From Dugong dugon (taxonomy: Eukaryota > Chordata > Mammalia > Sirenia > Dugongidae): DNA of 64,000 nt. Made by a program: the position numbers and the translations under genes. The notes beneath the pieces were generated by a model. It had not been told where the DNA came from. It searched no databases and saw nothing but the letters and a program-made list of their open reading frames with translations. The stretch lies in NCBI GenBank assembly GCA_030035585.1, contig CM057462.1, positions 93,951,234 through 94,015,233 on the forward strand, in the 5' to 3' direction. Positions 23,457-33,596 of this stretch are shown here, one piece after another. Numbering within the stretch: the stretch's first letter is position 1; every line of letters begins with the position of its first letter.

Positions 23457-23785
23457 ACTGTTGTTAGCTCCTGTTGAGTAGGCATCTCATTCATGGATAC
23501 CCCATGCACAATGGAACAAAATGCTGCCCAGTCCTGCGGCATCCTCATAATCGGTTGCAGATTGGACCATAGGGTTTTCATTGGCTGATTTTCAGAAGTA
23601 GATAGCCAGCCCTTTCTTCCTAGTTCATCGTCTGGAAGCTCCACTGAAACCTCTTCAGTATCAAGACAACACACAAGCCTCCAATGACAGATGAGCGGTG
23701 GCTGTGCATGAAGTTCATTGGCCTGGAATGGAAACTGGGTTTATCACATGGAAGGTGCACTGCACTGAACTATCACTGCCCTCAG
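23457..23785 (-). mobile_element. Long AfroSINE variant
   Basis: Reverse. The region reading complementary to SMNEMPT and RMPQDWAAFCSIVHG is the RTE-related tail. Then come GGAAGCTCCACTGAAACCTC and GGCTGTGCATGAAGTTCATT and a 5' end at CACTGCCCTCAG. It explains part of a 199-codon open frame here, which is therefore not a gene. Confidence 0.8.
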
Positions 23786-23797
23786 TGATAAGGATGT

Positions 23798-23960
23798 TGT
23801 TATTTACTGTGGAGTCAGCTCTGACTCATGGCAACCTTATGTATAATAGAAAAAATGTTGCCAGGTCCTACAGCATCTCCATAATCTTTGTTCGATGTGT
23901 TTGAGGCCATTGTTGAGGCTATTGTGTCAATCCAATTCATTGAGGGTTTCCCTCATTTTA
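23798..23960 (-). mobile_element. AfroSINE variant fragment
   Basis: Reverse: GTCAGCTCTGACTCATGGCA, GTTGCCAGGTCCTACAGCAT, ending in a GAGGCCATTGTTGAGG block. Confidence 0.7.
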
Positions 23961-23976
23961 CTGATCCTCCGATAAG

Positions 23977-24157
23977 AATGTTGTTATTGTGTGCCATCGA
24001 GTCAGTTCCCACTCATAGTGACCCTATGTGACAAAGTGAATTGCCCCATAGGGTTTTCTAGGCTGTAATCTTTACAGGAGCTGTCGGGTGGGTTCGAACT
24101 GCCAACCTTTCGGTTAGCAGCCGAGCTCTAAATTATTGCACCACCAGGGCTTCTTCC
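23977..24157 (-). mobile_element. AfroSINE
   Basis: Reverse: GTGTGCCATCGAGTCAGTTC, CATAGGGTTTTCTAGGCTGT, GGGTTCGAACTGCCAACCTT, TTGCACCACCAGGGC. GATAAGAATG before it (23971) and CGATAAGAATAG after (24157) suggest a duplication. Confidence 0.94.
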
Positions 24158-24159
24158 GA

Positions 24160-24300
24160 TAAGAATAGCTATCATTTATTATCTTCCAAGTGCCAGGAAA
24201 GCTGCTATGTTATCTCATTTATTCCTATAATATGCTATATTATCTCATTTATTCCTCATCATTCAGGAACTGAGATCAGAGAGGCTAAATAATTGGCCCA
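24160..24300 (-). repeat. MIR fragment
   Basis: Reverse MIR pieces: TATTATCTTCCAAGTGCCAG, CTCATTTATTCC (twice), TGAGATCAGAGAGGCTAAAT. Confidence 0.65.
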
Positions 24301-24545
24301 TGGTTAATAATGTTGACGATGATGTTCATGATTGTATACTTATTCTATACCCAGCATTGTGCTAAGTCCTTTATATACATTATCTCATTTAAGCCTCACC
24401 ACAAGCCTATGAGGTGGGTATTATCTCCCTTTTACAGATAAGCAAGGTAAGGCTCACAGAGATCAAAAGGCTTGCAGAGTTAATAAACAGTGCTGTTGAA
24501 ATTTGATCCCAGGTCTGTTTGACTCCAAATCCCATTTCTTCTTGT
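24301..24545 (-). repeat. MIR
   Basis: Reverse MIR: ATACCCAGCATTGTGCTAAG, CTATGAGGTGGGTATTATCT, TTTTACAGATAAGCAAGGTA, then a GGTCTGTTTGACTCC head. Confidence 0.85.
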
Positions 24546-25059
24546 TCTGTTGCCCTTGCAGCAATTGATCTTTGGGACCCTAAGGTGGCCGTGCATGGAG
24601 ATGCTCAGTGGTGGACTATTTTGTGAAATCTTAGGTTCCAGTCTCAGCTGGTTTTCTCTAATGAGTTTACTTGTGTCACAACTCCTCCTTCTGTTTCATA
24701 ATCTAAGCTCTGATAAAAGCTAAGTAAAGCATAAAGTCCTAGGACCGTATGTGTGATTAGTACTGCTCTATGACTCTACAAACTGATGTTGGTAGAGGCA
24801 TTTCAAAAGTAGGCAAAAGAACCAGTTGATGGGGCAAGGTGGGGCTATAGGGCATCAGTTTGTGGGGGTCAGTAGCTACATGTCCTGTGTGAAATTACAA
24901 AATCAATTTTTGATGGATAAAAAGAGATCTTAGGGGTATTCTAAATCCAACCTTCTCGTTTTACAGAGAAGAGTTAAGGGCCAAAGGTCACACAGTGGGC
25001 AGAGGAATCAAGAGACCACACATCTCCCTTGTCTTAATTTATCGCTTTTTTCACTGCAG
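24546..25059. other. No gene recognised
   Basis: About 500 bases; GTTTTACAGAGAAGAGTTAA near 24959 is MIR-like, otherwise nothing. Confidence 0.4.
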
Positions 25060-25551
25060 CAGTGGTTTTCAAAGTGTGGTCTCCAGATCAGCAGACTCAG
25101 CATCACCTGGGAATTTGTTGTTGTTGTTGTTTTTAGTTGCGGACTAGTGGATTCTGACTCAAGGCAACCCCATGTGTTACAGAGTATAACTGCTCCACAG
25201 AATCTTCTTGGCTGTAATCTTTTTTTAAAGTTTTATTTATTGTGTTGTTGTTGTGAATATACACGGGATATACACAGCAAAACACACACCAATTCAGTGG
25301 TTTCTACACGTACAGTTTAGTGACATTGACCACATTGTTGGAGTTGTATAACCATTCTCACCCTCCTTTTCTGAGTTGTTCCTCCCCCATTAACATTAAC
25401 TCACTGCCCCCTAAGGTTCCTATCTAATCTTTTGAGTTGTTGCTGTCAATTTGATCCCATATAGATGGCTCTTAAAAGCATAATGCTCAAGGCAGACATT
25501 TTTTTTTTTTACTAGTTAAGTTAAACTATTGTCTGGTTTTAAGAACACTTT

Positions 25552-26775
25552 GGGGGACTTTTTTTTTTGTACTTTAGATGAAGGTTTACAGAACAAACCA
25601 GCTTCTCATTAAACAGTTCATACATATAATGTTTTGTGACATTGGATACCAATCCCATGACATGTCAACACTCTCCCTTCTCAACCTTAGGTTCCCTATT
25701 ACCAGCTTTCCTGTCCCCTCCTGCTTTCTAGTCCTTGCCCCTGGGTTGGTGTGCCCTTTTAGTCTCATTTTGTTATATGGGCCTGTCTAATCTTTGGCTG
25801 AAGGGTGAACCTCAGGAGTGACTTCATTCCTGAGCTAAAAGAGTAACCGAGGGCCATACTCTCGGGGTTTCTCCAGTCTCCGTTAGGCCAGTAAGTCTAG
25901 TCTTTTTTTGTGAGTTATAATTTTGCTCTACATTTTCTCCAGCTCTGTCTAGGACCCTCTATTGTGATCTGTCACGGATTGAATTGTGTCCCCCCAAAAT
26001 ATCTGTCACCTTGGCTAGGTCATGAATCCCAGTATTGTATGATTGTCTATCATTTTATCATCTGATGTGATTTCCCTATGTGTTATAAATGCTATCACCA
26101 TGATGTAATAAGATGGATTAGCGGCAGTTATATGGATGAGGTCTTCAAGATTAGGTAGTGTCTTAAGCCAATCTCTTTTGAGATATAAAAGAGAGAAGCA
26201 AGCTGAGAGACATGGGGACCTGTACCACCAAGAAAGCAGCACTGGGAGCAAAGCGCGTCCTTTGAACCTGAGGTTCCTGCGCTGAGATTCTCCCAGACCA
26301 AGGGAAGACAGGGACCTTCCTCTGGAGCCAACATAGAGAGAAGCCCTTCCCCTGGAGCCAGCGCCCTGAATTTGGACTTGTAGCCTGCTAGACTGTGAGA
26401 GAATAAATTTCTCTTTGTCAAAGCCATCCACTTGTGGTTATTTCTGTTATAGCGGCACTACATGACTCAGACATGATTCCTGTCAGAGCACTAGGTGGTG
26501 GCAGTTGGGCACCATCTAGTTGTGCTGGACTTGGTCTGGTGGAGGCTGTGGTAGTTGTGGTCCATTAGTTCTTTGGACTAATCTTTCCCTTGTATCTTTG
26601 GTTTTCTTCATTCTCCCTTGCTCCCCACAGGGTGAGTCCAGTGGAGTATCTTAGATGGCTGCTCACAAGCTTTTAAGACCCCAGATGCTACTCACCAAAG
26701 TAGAACGTAGAACATTTTCTTTATGAACTATGTTATGCCAGTTGAGCTAGATGTTCCCCAAGACCATGGTCTCAG
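25552..26775 (-). mobile_element. L1 3' UTR type B inside type A, split by an LTR
   Basis: Left 25552-25969 (T tract, GTACTTTAGATGAAGGTTTA) and right 26474-26775 (GGGCACCATCTAGTTGTGCT, AAGCTTTTAAGACCCCAGAT). The unbroken version is at 63410-64000. The break falls exactly at the LTR. Confidence 0.88.
25970..26473 (+). mobile_element. Solo LTR, MaLR/MLT1-like (innermost layer)
   Basis: Starts TGTCACGGATTGAATTGTGT and ends ATGACTCAGACA; GAGATATAAAAGAG near 26180 is the likely TATA region and AATAAATTTCTCTTTGTC the poly(A) region. Flanks TGATC (25965-25969) and TGATT (26474-26478) are a 5-bp duplication with one difference. Same family as 1344-1821. Confidence 0.93.
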
Positions 26776-27204
26776 AGGATATTTTTTGTTTAAGGTTTTA
26801 ATATTATCTCAGGGCAATAGTTTCGGGGGTTCATCCAGCCTCCATAGCTCCAGAAAGTCTGCAGTCCATGAGAATTTGAAATCCTATTCTGCATTTTCTC
26901 CCTTTTGATCAGGATTCTTCTATAGAATCCTTGATTAAAATGTTCACTAATGGTTCTTGGCTGTAATCTTAACAGAAGCAGATTACCAGACCTTTTCTTC
27001 TGTGGTACTGCTGGGTAGGTTGGAACTGACAACTTTAGGCTAGCAGTAGAGCACAGTGTGTGCCTTAGGAATTTGTTAGAAACAAAACTTCTTGGGCCTC
27101 ACCTGAGACCCACTGAAACAGAAACTGTGGGATTTGGGGCTCAGTATTCTGTTTAACAAGACCTCTGCAGGATTCTGGTGCACGCTCAGGTTTGAGAACC
27201 ACTG

Positions 27205-28137
27205 CACAGTAAGTATCTGCTATATACTCTACAGCATGTTGTAGGAGGAAAAGAGGGAGATTTAAGTTCCCGTTATAGAAGCTCTTCTCCCTCTTTGTTC
27301 CCAGATGAAGGGCTGAAAAGTCTCAATACAACAACTTCCTGAGGTCTACAGTACACTCCTTGAGACAGGGAGTTTGGAGTCTGCCCTATCCAGCCCCGGG
27401 GGTTTGACAAGCAGTGGATGAGCCTATGGAACAAATGCCGGCCTGGGGTTAGTGGTCTGGGTGTGCTTCCAGGCAGGAAGAGAATAGGCACTATCTAGAC
27501 CATTCTGTGCTTGAATGAGGCCATGGGGGAGAGGGTCTGGGCAACCCGATACTATGTCAGGTTCTGCTTCCCTCCCCAACTCGGGCAGAAGCAGACACGA
27601 ATCAATAGCAGGTTTCACTCTACACCGTCCGCACGATCTGTGTCCCTCCGCTTCTCTGAACTGAGAGGTGGCGGTCAGACTCTGCACTGGATTTCCTGAA
27701 GGCAGGAGGCCTGTGGAAAGACGGCAGAGGGCAGGGGACTGGCAGAATGCAAAGGTGTATGGAAGGCACCTGCGTCCTCCTGCTGAAGAGTTTTTTACTT
27801 TATCCAAGGGAAGCTAATATCTGAGTCGCCAAAATAATACAAATTGATTTGCACTTTAGCAGTTATCTCTGGCAGGTAGGCTGGCTAGGAAGCAGGAAAC
27901 CTATGGGCAGTTATCGCAGTAATTGGGGTGGGGACAGATTTAAGAGAATATGGATTGGGATATACAGAGGAGTGGGGAGGACATGGAGCCCCAGCTTGGA
28001 CTTGGTGAGCTGGAGGGCAGGGTCAGCATCCGGGCGCTGAAGTCATTGGCTAGAAGATCCTAAGCTCAAGTAAGCAGCTCTCTGCGCCTTCCTCTTCCCC
28101 TAGAAGCCTGGGTTTTGGAGTCAAGTAGACGTGGATT
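27205..28137. other. Upstream of AK4, no gene or repeat recognised
   Basis: About 930 bases of moderate GC content with no assigned repeat. Open frames at 27273-27491, 27424-27807 (minus) and 27511-27699, 27849-28040 (plus) overlap each other in different frames and show no domain. It may hold AK4 upstream regulatory sequence. Confidence 0.4.
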
Positions 28138-28292
28138 CTAAAGCCTCGCTGGACTGTAGCGCCCACGAGGGCGTGGTTCGTTCTCTGTTGTTCACGACTA
28201 TATCCCCAGCGCCTAGATACTGTCTGGCATAAAATAGCCGCTCAATAAACACTAGTTGAATGAATGAATCAATGAATGAACGGGCGCATTCC
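28138..28292 (+). repeat. L2 3' end
   Basis: ATCCCCAGCGCCTAGATACT, AATAGCCGCTCAATAAACAC, TTGAATGAATGAATCAATGA. Confidence 0.85.
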
Positions 28293-28304
28293 AAGCATCT
28301 TTTC

Positions 28305-28398
28305 ATCTGTAAATACTCTACCTTGGAAGATTGCTGGATAATGAAATCACCTAGCAGTGAACTTGACGCACAGTAGGCACTCAACAAGTTGTATTTTT
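28305..28398 (+). repeat. MIR 3' end
   Basis: TCATCTGTAAATACTC through CACAGTAGGCACTCAACAAG. Confidence 0.6.
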
Positions 28399-28422
28399 CT
28401 TTCCCATTGCCAGGTCACACGG

Positions 28423-28472
28423 TCCCTCCATAGCCGTCGAATCGATTCTGACTCATTGCGACCCCTAAAAAG
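28423..28472 (-). mobile_element. AfroSINE remnant
   Basis: About 50 bases: CATAGCCGTCGAATCGATTC, TGACTCATTGCGACCC. Last repeat before the CpG island. Confidence 0.75.
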
Positions 28473-28639
28473 GGGTTTCTCTCCCTTCGGCCTTCTTCGC
28501 CCCAGCAGACCCCACTAGGTCCTGGGGAGCACGTGGGTCGGGGAGGGCGGGTTGGGAGCAGAGCCGCTGGAAGGGGAGGGGGCGAGGGCCGGCGGCTCCT
28601 GCGGAGCCGGACTCCCGGGTTACGTAAGGCGCGAGTCCC

Positions 28640-28837
28640 GCGCGGCCGGCCGGGGCGCGGAGTGGGGGCGGGCGGAGGCGGCGCCGCCCAGCGGGATCCG
28701 GGCTGGAAGCCACTCGGCGCGCTGCTTCTCAGCCGAGGTGTGTGCTTATTTGACTGCTCTTTGTAGGGAGGCGCCGAGCTCCGGCTCCTTACGAGCCCCG
28801 CGGAGGAGGAGCGCATCCCGGCAGCCCTTGGCGGAGG
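28640..28837 (+). other. AK4: Candidate region for AK4 non-coding exon 1
   Basis: If the acceptor at 29335 is real, exon 1 must end at an upstream donor. Plausible donors are GAG|GTGTGT (junction 28737/28738), GAG|GTGGGC (28836/28837) and, weaker, AC|GTAAGG (28623/28624). The first two follow a GC-box cluster. The transcription start cannot be fixed from sequence alone. Confidence 0.35.
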
Positions 28838-29335
28838 TGGGCGCTGGGCCGCCCGCTCGGCCGGCTGGCAGTAGCGACTGCTGCGAATCCCGGGAATGTG
28901 ACAGCCGCGGGGGAGGGGCCGGGGCGCGAACTAAACGCTGCCCACGTGCAGGGACCCGGGCTGGGGCTCAGCCCACAGGCCGGCTGGTGCGTGGGGGCGG
29001 TGGGTTGCGCGCTTCGACTCATCCCTTTCCCGGTTTTCTTGGCTCGGCGGAGACTGGCGTGGGAATGTCCAGCCTCCCGGCCCCCTCCTCAACCCGGCCG
29101 CGAGTGCAAGATAGAGGAAGGGATAGAGTTGGGGCTGGCCAGACTGACCTCTAGCCCCGCAGGCTGACCACGCTAGGGGCGGGGGCTCTGGAGTGCTGCA
29201 GAATCGCTGCGTGGGGGCGAGGAAGCTGACTAGGGGCGGGGAGGTGTAGCCTGGCGCGCTACTCCGCCTTAGAGTCCGCCTGGGCGTGGGGCTGAGGGGA
29301 GGGGTTGTCTCAAAAGTCTCTTCTTCCCCCTGCAG

Positions 29336-29600
29336 GGTGGCTGGCGAGTCCACGCGCGAGCGGAGGGTGCCAGGGACACGGGGAGAAGAGACAAAGTTCC
29401 CGGGGCTCCCTCCGGGGCCGCTGTCTTTTTAGCCGCCCCCCTCCTCGCGAAGGCAATGGCTACCAAACTCCTGCGCGCGGTCATCCTCGGGCCCCCCGGC
29501 TCGGGCAAGGGCACGGTGTGCCAGAGGATCGCCCAGAACTTCGGCCTCCAGCATCTCTCCAGCGGCCACTTCTTGCGGGAGAACATAAAGGCGAACACGG
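29336..29600 (+). other. AK4: AK4 exon with 5' UTR end and start codon (probably exon 2)
   Basis: A polypyrimidine tract ending in CTTCCCCCTGCAG at 29335 is a strong acceptor, followed by 120 nt of GC-rich 5' UTR, the ATG at 29456 (context GGCAATGG, G at +4), and the donor GTGAGG at 29601. Exon length would be 265 nt. If the acceptor is not used, the UTR could instead run continuously from the promoter. AK4 is known to have a non-coding first exon, which supports the spliced reading. Confidence 0.75.
29456..29600 (+). CDS. AK4: AK4 first coding exon (partial CDS, N-terminal 48 codons)
   Basis: Start of adenylate kinase 4, a nucleoside monophosphate kinase of the mitochondrial matrix that transfers phosphate from a nucleoside triphosphate to AMP. 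The exon reads [20 protein letters not shown] and continues to [15 protein letters not shown]. Residues 12-19 (GPPGSGKG) are the P-loop; [10 protein letters not shown] (35-44) is the start of the NMP-binding region. The match to human AK4 as I remember it is near complete, with differences at residue 3 (T for S) and 47 (N for S); [11 protein letters not shown] with H38 distinguishes AK4 from AK2 and AK3, which have D in that position. The coding part is 145 nt, so it ends in phase 1 (ACG G|GTGAGG), and the next exon must begin by completing a Glu codon. No cleavable presequence is visible, as usual for AK4. The remaining roughly 175 codons lie beyond the window. Confidence 0.97.
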
Positions 29601-30180
29601 GTGAGGGGCTGCGGGGGTAAGCCAAAGGGAATCGGGTCAGGCCCTGGAGAGAAACGGCCGGAAAGGGGGCAGTTCTCCGCTGGTCCCCGGGCGCCCTTCC
29701 CCCGCCCGCGTGTGGTCGTGCAGGCTCGTACGTGACCGGGCGCATGCAGCCGACAGGCGGGCGGTCCGCGGCAGTGCGGGTTAACCGCGCCCGGGGAGGA
29801 GCCCGAGGCTCGCGGGGAGGATGGTAGGAGGTGTACGAGGCTCGTCTCTCCACCAGGCTCCTACGGAAAGCTGGTAACCAGCCAGCGGAGGGAGCGAGAA
29901 CCAGGCAACTGACAACCCTCGAAGCTTCCCTTTACGCTGCCGCCTTAAGGCAAAGCCGCCCTGCAGCCTATAGGCTCCTCCTGTCCCCCGTATCTCTGGG
30001 GAACTGCGGCGCCCTTTCTTATTTCCTGATCCCGGGAGGCCGAGCGCCGCCCACCTGTGGGAGCCGGGCCTGGCTACGCGCGGGGAACCTGTGGCGCTGC
30101 GGGGTTCCCAGCCGCGCACCTCTCCAGCCCCGCGCTGTCTCTGCCCCCGGGCCAGAGCCCTGGCGGCTCTGAAAGGCCTG

Positions 30181-31030
30181 TCTGTTCGCTGCCGTCTTCT
30201 AAGGTAAACTCTACCAACTCCCCCTCCTCCCCAAGCCACGGCCCGGCCTTTAGGAGACTGGGAGACTTGTTCTGATAAATTACATTTTGAATCCAGTCTC
30301 CCTTGGCTTGCGTGGTGAAATTAGGGACACAGATCGCCTGAGCTTAGTCTGATCGTCTCCGAACCCCTCTCCTCCCACCCCACGTTCACACCAGTTCGTA
30401 ATGAATTGGCATTAAAAGGCGAGAGGTAGCAGTTGCGCTGCTGCGAGGTACGTTACCCTTCTGGGATGCAGATGCTCATCATTAGTAACTCCGTTATGAA
30501 AACTTGTTACAGCAAACAGGGTGCTTTAATATCGCTACTGTTCTTATCGGTGTCCGCGGTGGTTATTGTCCATCATGGGCTAATTATCCAGCCATCTTCA
30601 TTTCAGAAGCACAAACTGGTCTGAAGAGGTGGGCGGAGGAGTGTGCTAGAAAACAGAAGGAAAGCTTAAAAGCAAGAAATTAAGGATCTCAAAGGCAGAG
30701 TTTTATTCTCTCTTAAACAAGTTGAAAAGCAAGCTTGTATTTTAGTGTTCAAGAACATCCTATCCCCAGTCTCTCAGAAGGAAGAGTTATGTGTACTACA
30801 TTGTACCTTCAGTTTTCTCTTGTGTGTACTGTTACCTAATTTGGACCTACTTTAATTTTAATTTCACATGCAAAAGCGTTTTATTTACTCTGTGTTTGGT
30901 ATGTGGTTTTGAGGGAGAGAAGCTAGGCTCCCAACCGAATTGTTTTGTGTTTAGGTCTGGCTTCTCCAGCAGTAGGGGAATGGAGGCATAGTGACGGAAG
31001 GGAACAGCTAGGGTGTTAGAAACAAACAAA
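30181..31030. other. AK4 intron, no repeat recognised
   Basis: Tapers from the CpG island into AT-rich DNA. Open frames here are short and unsupported. Confidence 0.4.
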
Positions 31031-31186
31031 CAAAAAAGGTCACCATTTAGTTTATTCCAACTCTTAGTGACCCCATAGGACAGAGTAGAACTGCCCCATA
31101 GGGTTTCCAAGGAGCGGCTGGTGGATTCGAACTGCCAAGCCTTTGGTTAGCTGGCAAATGCTTAACCACTGTGCCACCAGGGCTCC
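31031..31186 (-). mobile_element. AfroSINE
   Basis: Reverse: TTCCAACTCTTAGTGACCCC, GAGCGGCTGGTGGATTCGAA, TGCCACCAGGGCTCC. Confidence 0.94.
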
Positions 31187-31187
31187 G

Positions 31188-31367
31188 TAAAAACCCAAAA
31201 AAACAAACCCGTTGCATGGAATCTATTCCAACTCACAGTGACCCTATAGGACAGAGTAGAACTGTTCCCTAGGGTTTCCAAGGAGCAACTGGTGGATTCA
31301 ACTTCTCACCTTTTGGTTAGCAGCGGTAGCTGATGTTGATCTTAACCACTGCACCACCAGTGCTCCA
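31188..31367 (-). mobile_element. AfroSINE, adjacent tandem copy
   Basis: Reverse: AAACAAACCCGTTGCATGGA, TGACCCTATAGGACAGAGTA, CACTGCACCACCAGTGCTCC. Head-to-tail with the previous copy, most simply an insertion into the A/T-rich end of its neighbour. Confidence 0.93.
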
Positions 31368-32280
31368 TAGAGCCCATTTATTAGTATTCTGTGTATCTGA
31401 CTTGGTGACTTGCTTCCTTTGGGCATGAAGGGTTTTGCACCATGTGTCCTGTGACTGAACTAGCAGCCCTTTCAATTTTTAAAGAGAGTGTGATAGGAAG
31501 TTGTTTATTTCTGCACTTTTCTTAGGGGTTCTGTTTTCCCTTGTTCTCTTTTTTCATTTTAACTTTCCTCTGTTCTGACTTTAGTTTCTCTTCTCTTTAA
31601 AATCCCTTCATTTCCCCTCCAGTATTTCCTCCTGAAGTAAAAAGTGACTATGAAATATTAAGATTATCCCCTTTTCTCTTTCTGTTGGGAGTCAAGTAGT
31701 TTTTGCATGGACCAGTTTAAACTGTTATCAGGGAAAGAAGGAGAAGAAAAAGCACAGCAATTTGTTTTGAAACTGGCTTGTTCTAGTGTGTGTGGAGTGG
31801 AGTGGGAGTGTTCTCATATTATTTTTCTCTCTCAGAAGATCTAAGTAAGAATCTTGCAGGCTGACTGCCTGGTAAATAAGAAAACATCATACAGTATTTA
31901 TTTTTCTGTCTGTAACTTGCTGTTTGCTTTTAGCTAATTTCCTGATAGAGAAGCATAACAACCCTTCTATATGTACTGTTTTATTGTCAAAGGTTTGAAG
32001 GAGATGATGAAGCACAACAAAACCCCAGGAAATAGAACCTTTGTAAGAATTTGAATTGGAAGGGAGCTCAGGCCATCTCCTTCGGCCTTGATGGAGTGCA
32101 TTCTCCTGTTTACGTGGCTTTCCTCCTCCTGCAGCCACTGCCTGGTACAAAGTTGCTCTTCTAGGGAAGGGCCACTCTGATGTTGCAGCCTCTGGGAAGT
32201 CTTCCCTCACCTGCCATGGCAGAATTCATTTCTTTCCTCTATAGCTCTCTGATTTCTTTTGCTGGTGTCACATACAGTTG
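31368..32280. other. AK4 intron, nothing recognised
   Basis: About 900 bases without an assigned repeat. The minus-strand open frame 31887-32210 has no domain. Confidence 0.4.
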
Positions 32281-32281
32281 T

Positions 32282-32390
32282 AATGCAGTGCAATAAATGT
32301 CTAATTCATTCAATAAACATTTACTGAGTACCTGCTATGGGTCAGGCAGTGTCCTAGATGCTGCTGGGGCTATAGCTGTGTTCAGGGCCC
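32282..32390 (-). repeat. L2 fragment
   Basis: ATTCAATAAACATTTACTGA, GAGTACCTGCTATGGGTCAG, TGTCCTAGATGCTGCTGGGG: reversed L2 end. Confidence 0.75.
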
Positions 32391-33596
32391 TTCTGTGATC
32401 CTTGTCCCTTCTCCCTTCCCCATGCTACCACTTCCCACTAAGACTCAGGACAGGAATCTGCAAAGTATCTAATGCAGAAAAGGAGTTCAACAAGTTTGTG
32501 GTGAAGGCATGGGTCACAAATTCTGTATACATCCTCCCCAGAACAAGTTATACAGCCTCCAGTGATAGAGTCCATTCTGTTTAATTAGCTCCGGTTTATG
32601 GTAAAAGTTTGTACTTAACACGGATCGGAGATTAGCCTCATTATTCTTGTCACCCATTGGCCCTTCCTAGGCTGCCTGGAGCAGTGCAGGTTGAGACTTA
32701 TCAAATACCTTAGTTGATGACCCCGCCCCAAATCTTTCAGATCTTTGGCTCATTAGCATACTGCACGAATAACTAGAGGAGAGAATTCTCTTAGATTGCC
32801 AAGAGCTGGGTCCTAGAGTCTGTCATAAGGAATACTAGCTTTTCTCTGTGTGTGCGTGTATAAGAGTGCACACGTGCATGGGGCTGGCATTCAGTTGAGT
32901 AAGTCCTGTTGAAAATTCTTCTATTTAGTGATAGCTTCTTTTCTTGGGTGATGGGTGACTGAAACCTTCCTCTGAAGGACAGGAGAATTCTCTTTTAAGA
33001 AGTTTGACAAATAGTCGTGTTTTAAAAATTCGCACTATTTTGTACTGGGTCTGCTATCTCAAGTGAAGGAAAATTGGTAGGTTTTCACTTGGAATCATCC
33101 TGGATTTGATTGAGAGAAAAGCTGTTCAAGAACAAACCTGTTTCTGTCCTTAATTAATATTAACTGCAGCTCCTGCTGGAGTTTTACAGATGGGACTAGC
33201 ATTTCAAATTATACTGTGGGCTGAGCTTTTCTTCTCTGAAAAGGTGACCTAGTTCAGAGGGCTCAGGGTATGCATTAAGTATAAATGTGTGTCTTTTTTT
33301 ATGCAAGAGTGAAAACAGAATTGGAGGATAGAGAGATTCTATTATACTTGAGAGAGTTCAATGACGTATCTAAAACAACTTTAAATAGTTAACCTTTTTG
33401 TAGATCATACAGGTTCTTTGCTTATTACAGAGTTCTAGAATATGCAGTAGTCTATTTCTTTTTCTAGCCTGGTAAGACATTGCTCAGATCTGACAGGTTT
33501 TGAGGCCTCTCTCCAGACTTCAGGTCTACTCCACATCTCTCTATTTTTTCTGCTTCCTATGTCTGAGGGTTTTCACATGTATTTGAAGAGCCCTAC
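32391..33596. other. AK4 intron, nothing recognised
   Basis: About 1.2 kb without an assigned repeat or a supported open frame. Confidence 0.4.

Larger units (their letters stand above)
25222..26953 (-). mobile_element. L1 3' UTR type A, split by another L1 3' end
   Basis: Left piece 25222-25551 begins with the reversed A-tail and reads TATACACGGGATATACACAG and ACATTGACCACATTGTTGGA. Right piece about 26776-26953 reads GGGGGTTCATCCAGCCTCCA. The same family is intact at 33.6-34.24 kb, which shows that the middle does not belong. Confidence 0.88.
25120..27067 (-). mobile_element. AfroSINE in MER5A, itself split by L1
   Basis: Parts 25120-25221 (TTGTTGTTGTTG, GATTCTGACTCAAGGCAACC) and 26954-27067 (GAAGCAGATTACCAGACCTT, CTTCTGTGGTACTGCTGGGT) are one reverse AfroSINE. 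TTCTTGGCTGTAATCTT, 17 bp identical, at 25205-25221 and 26954-26970 is the duplication of the L1 that split it. Confidence 0.92.
25060..27204 (+). mobile_element. MER5A-like hAT element, split by a nested insertion
   Basis: Left part 25060-25119 starts CAGTGGTTTTCAAAGTGTGG; right part 27068-27204 ends TTTGAGAACCACTG, its terminal inverted repeat. GGAATTTGTT at 25110-25119 and 27068-27077 is the duplication made by the SINE that split it. Non-autonomous and pan-mammalian, so the oldest layer. Confidence 0.9.
28520..30180. promoter_or_regulatory. AK4: AK4 CpG island and promoter
   Basis: A sharply bounded, CpG-dense, GC-rich block in otherwise AT-rich DNA. It holds GC-box (Sp1-type) sites near 28661 (GGGGGCGGG), 29174 and 29233 (GGGGCGGG). 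There is no TATA box in a convincing place. Three ACGTG cores, candidate hypoxia-response elements, lie at 28531, 28944 (within CACGTG) and 29730. AK4 is a reported HIF-1 responsive gene, so these fit but are not proof. The interspersed repeats stop at about 28472 and resume at about 31033, typical of a protected promoter. Confidence 0.85.

Noticed and set aside
23075-23674. 199-codon open frame on the minus strand
   Set aside because: Its start lies in an AfroSINE variant and it runs through L2 and MIR sequence; no domain and no splice or start context.
28552-29154. 200-codon open frame across the CpG island, and other long frames there on both strands (28415-28816, 29269-29853, 29781-30239)
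   Set aside because: GC-rich DNA has few stops, so long frames occur by chance. They are low-complexity, overlap in several frames, and conflict with the AK4 exon structure.
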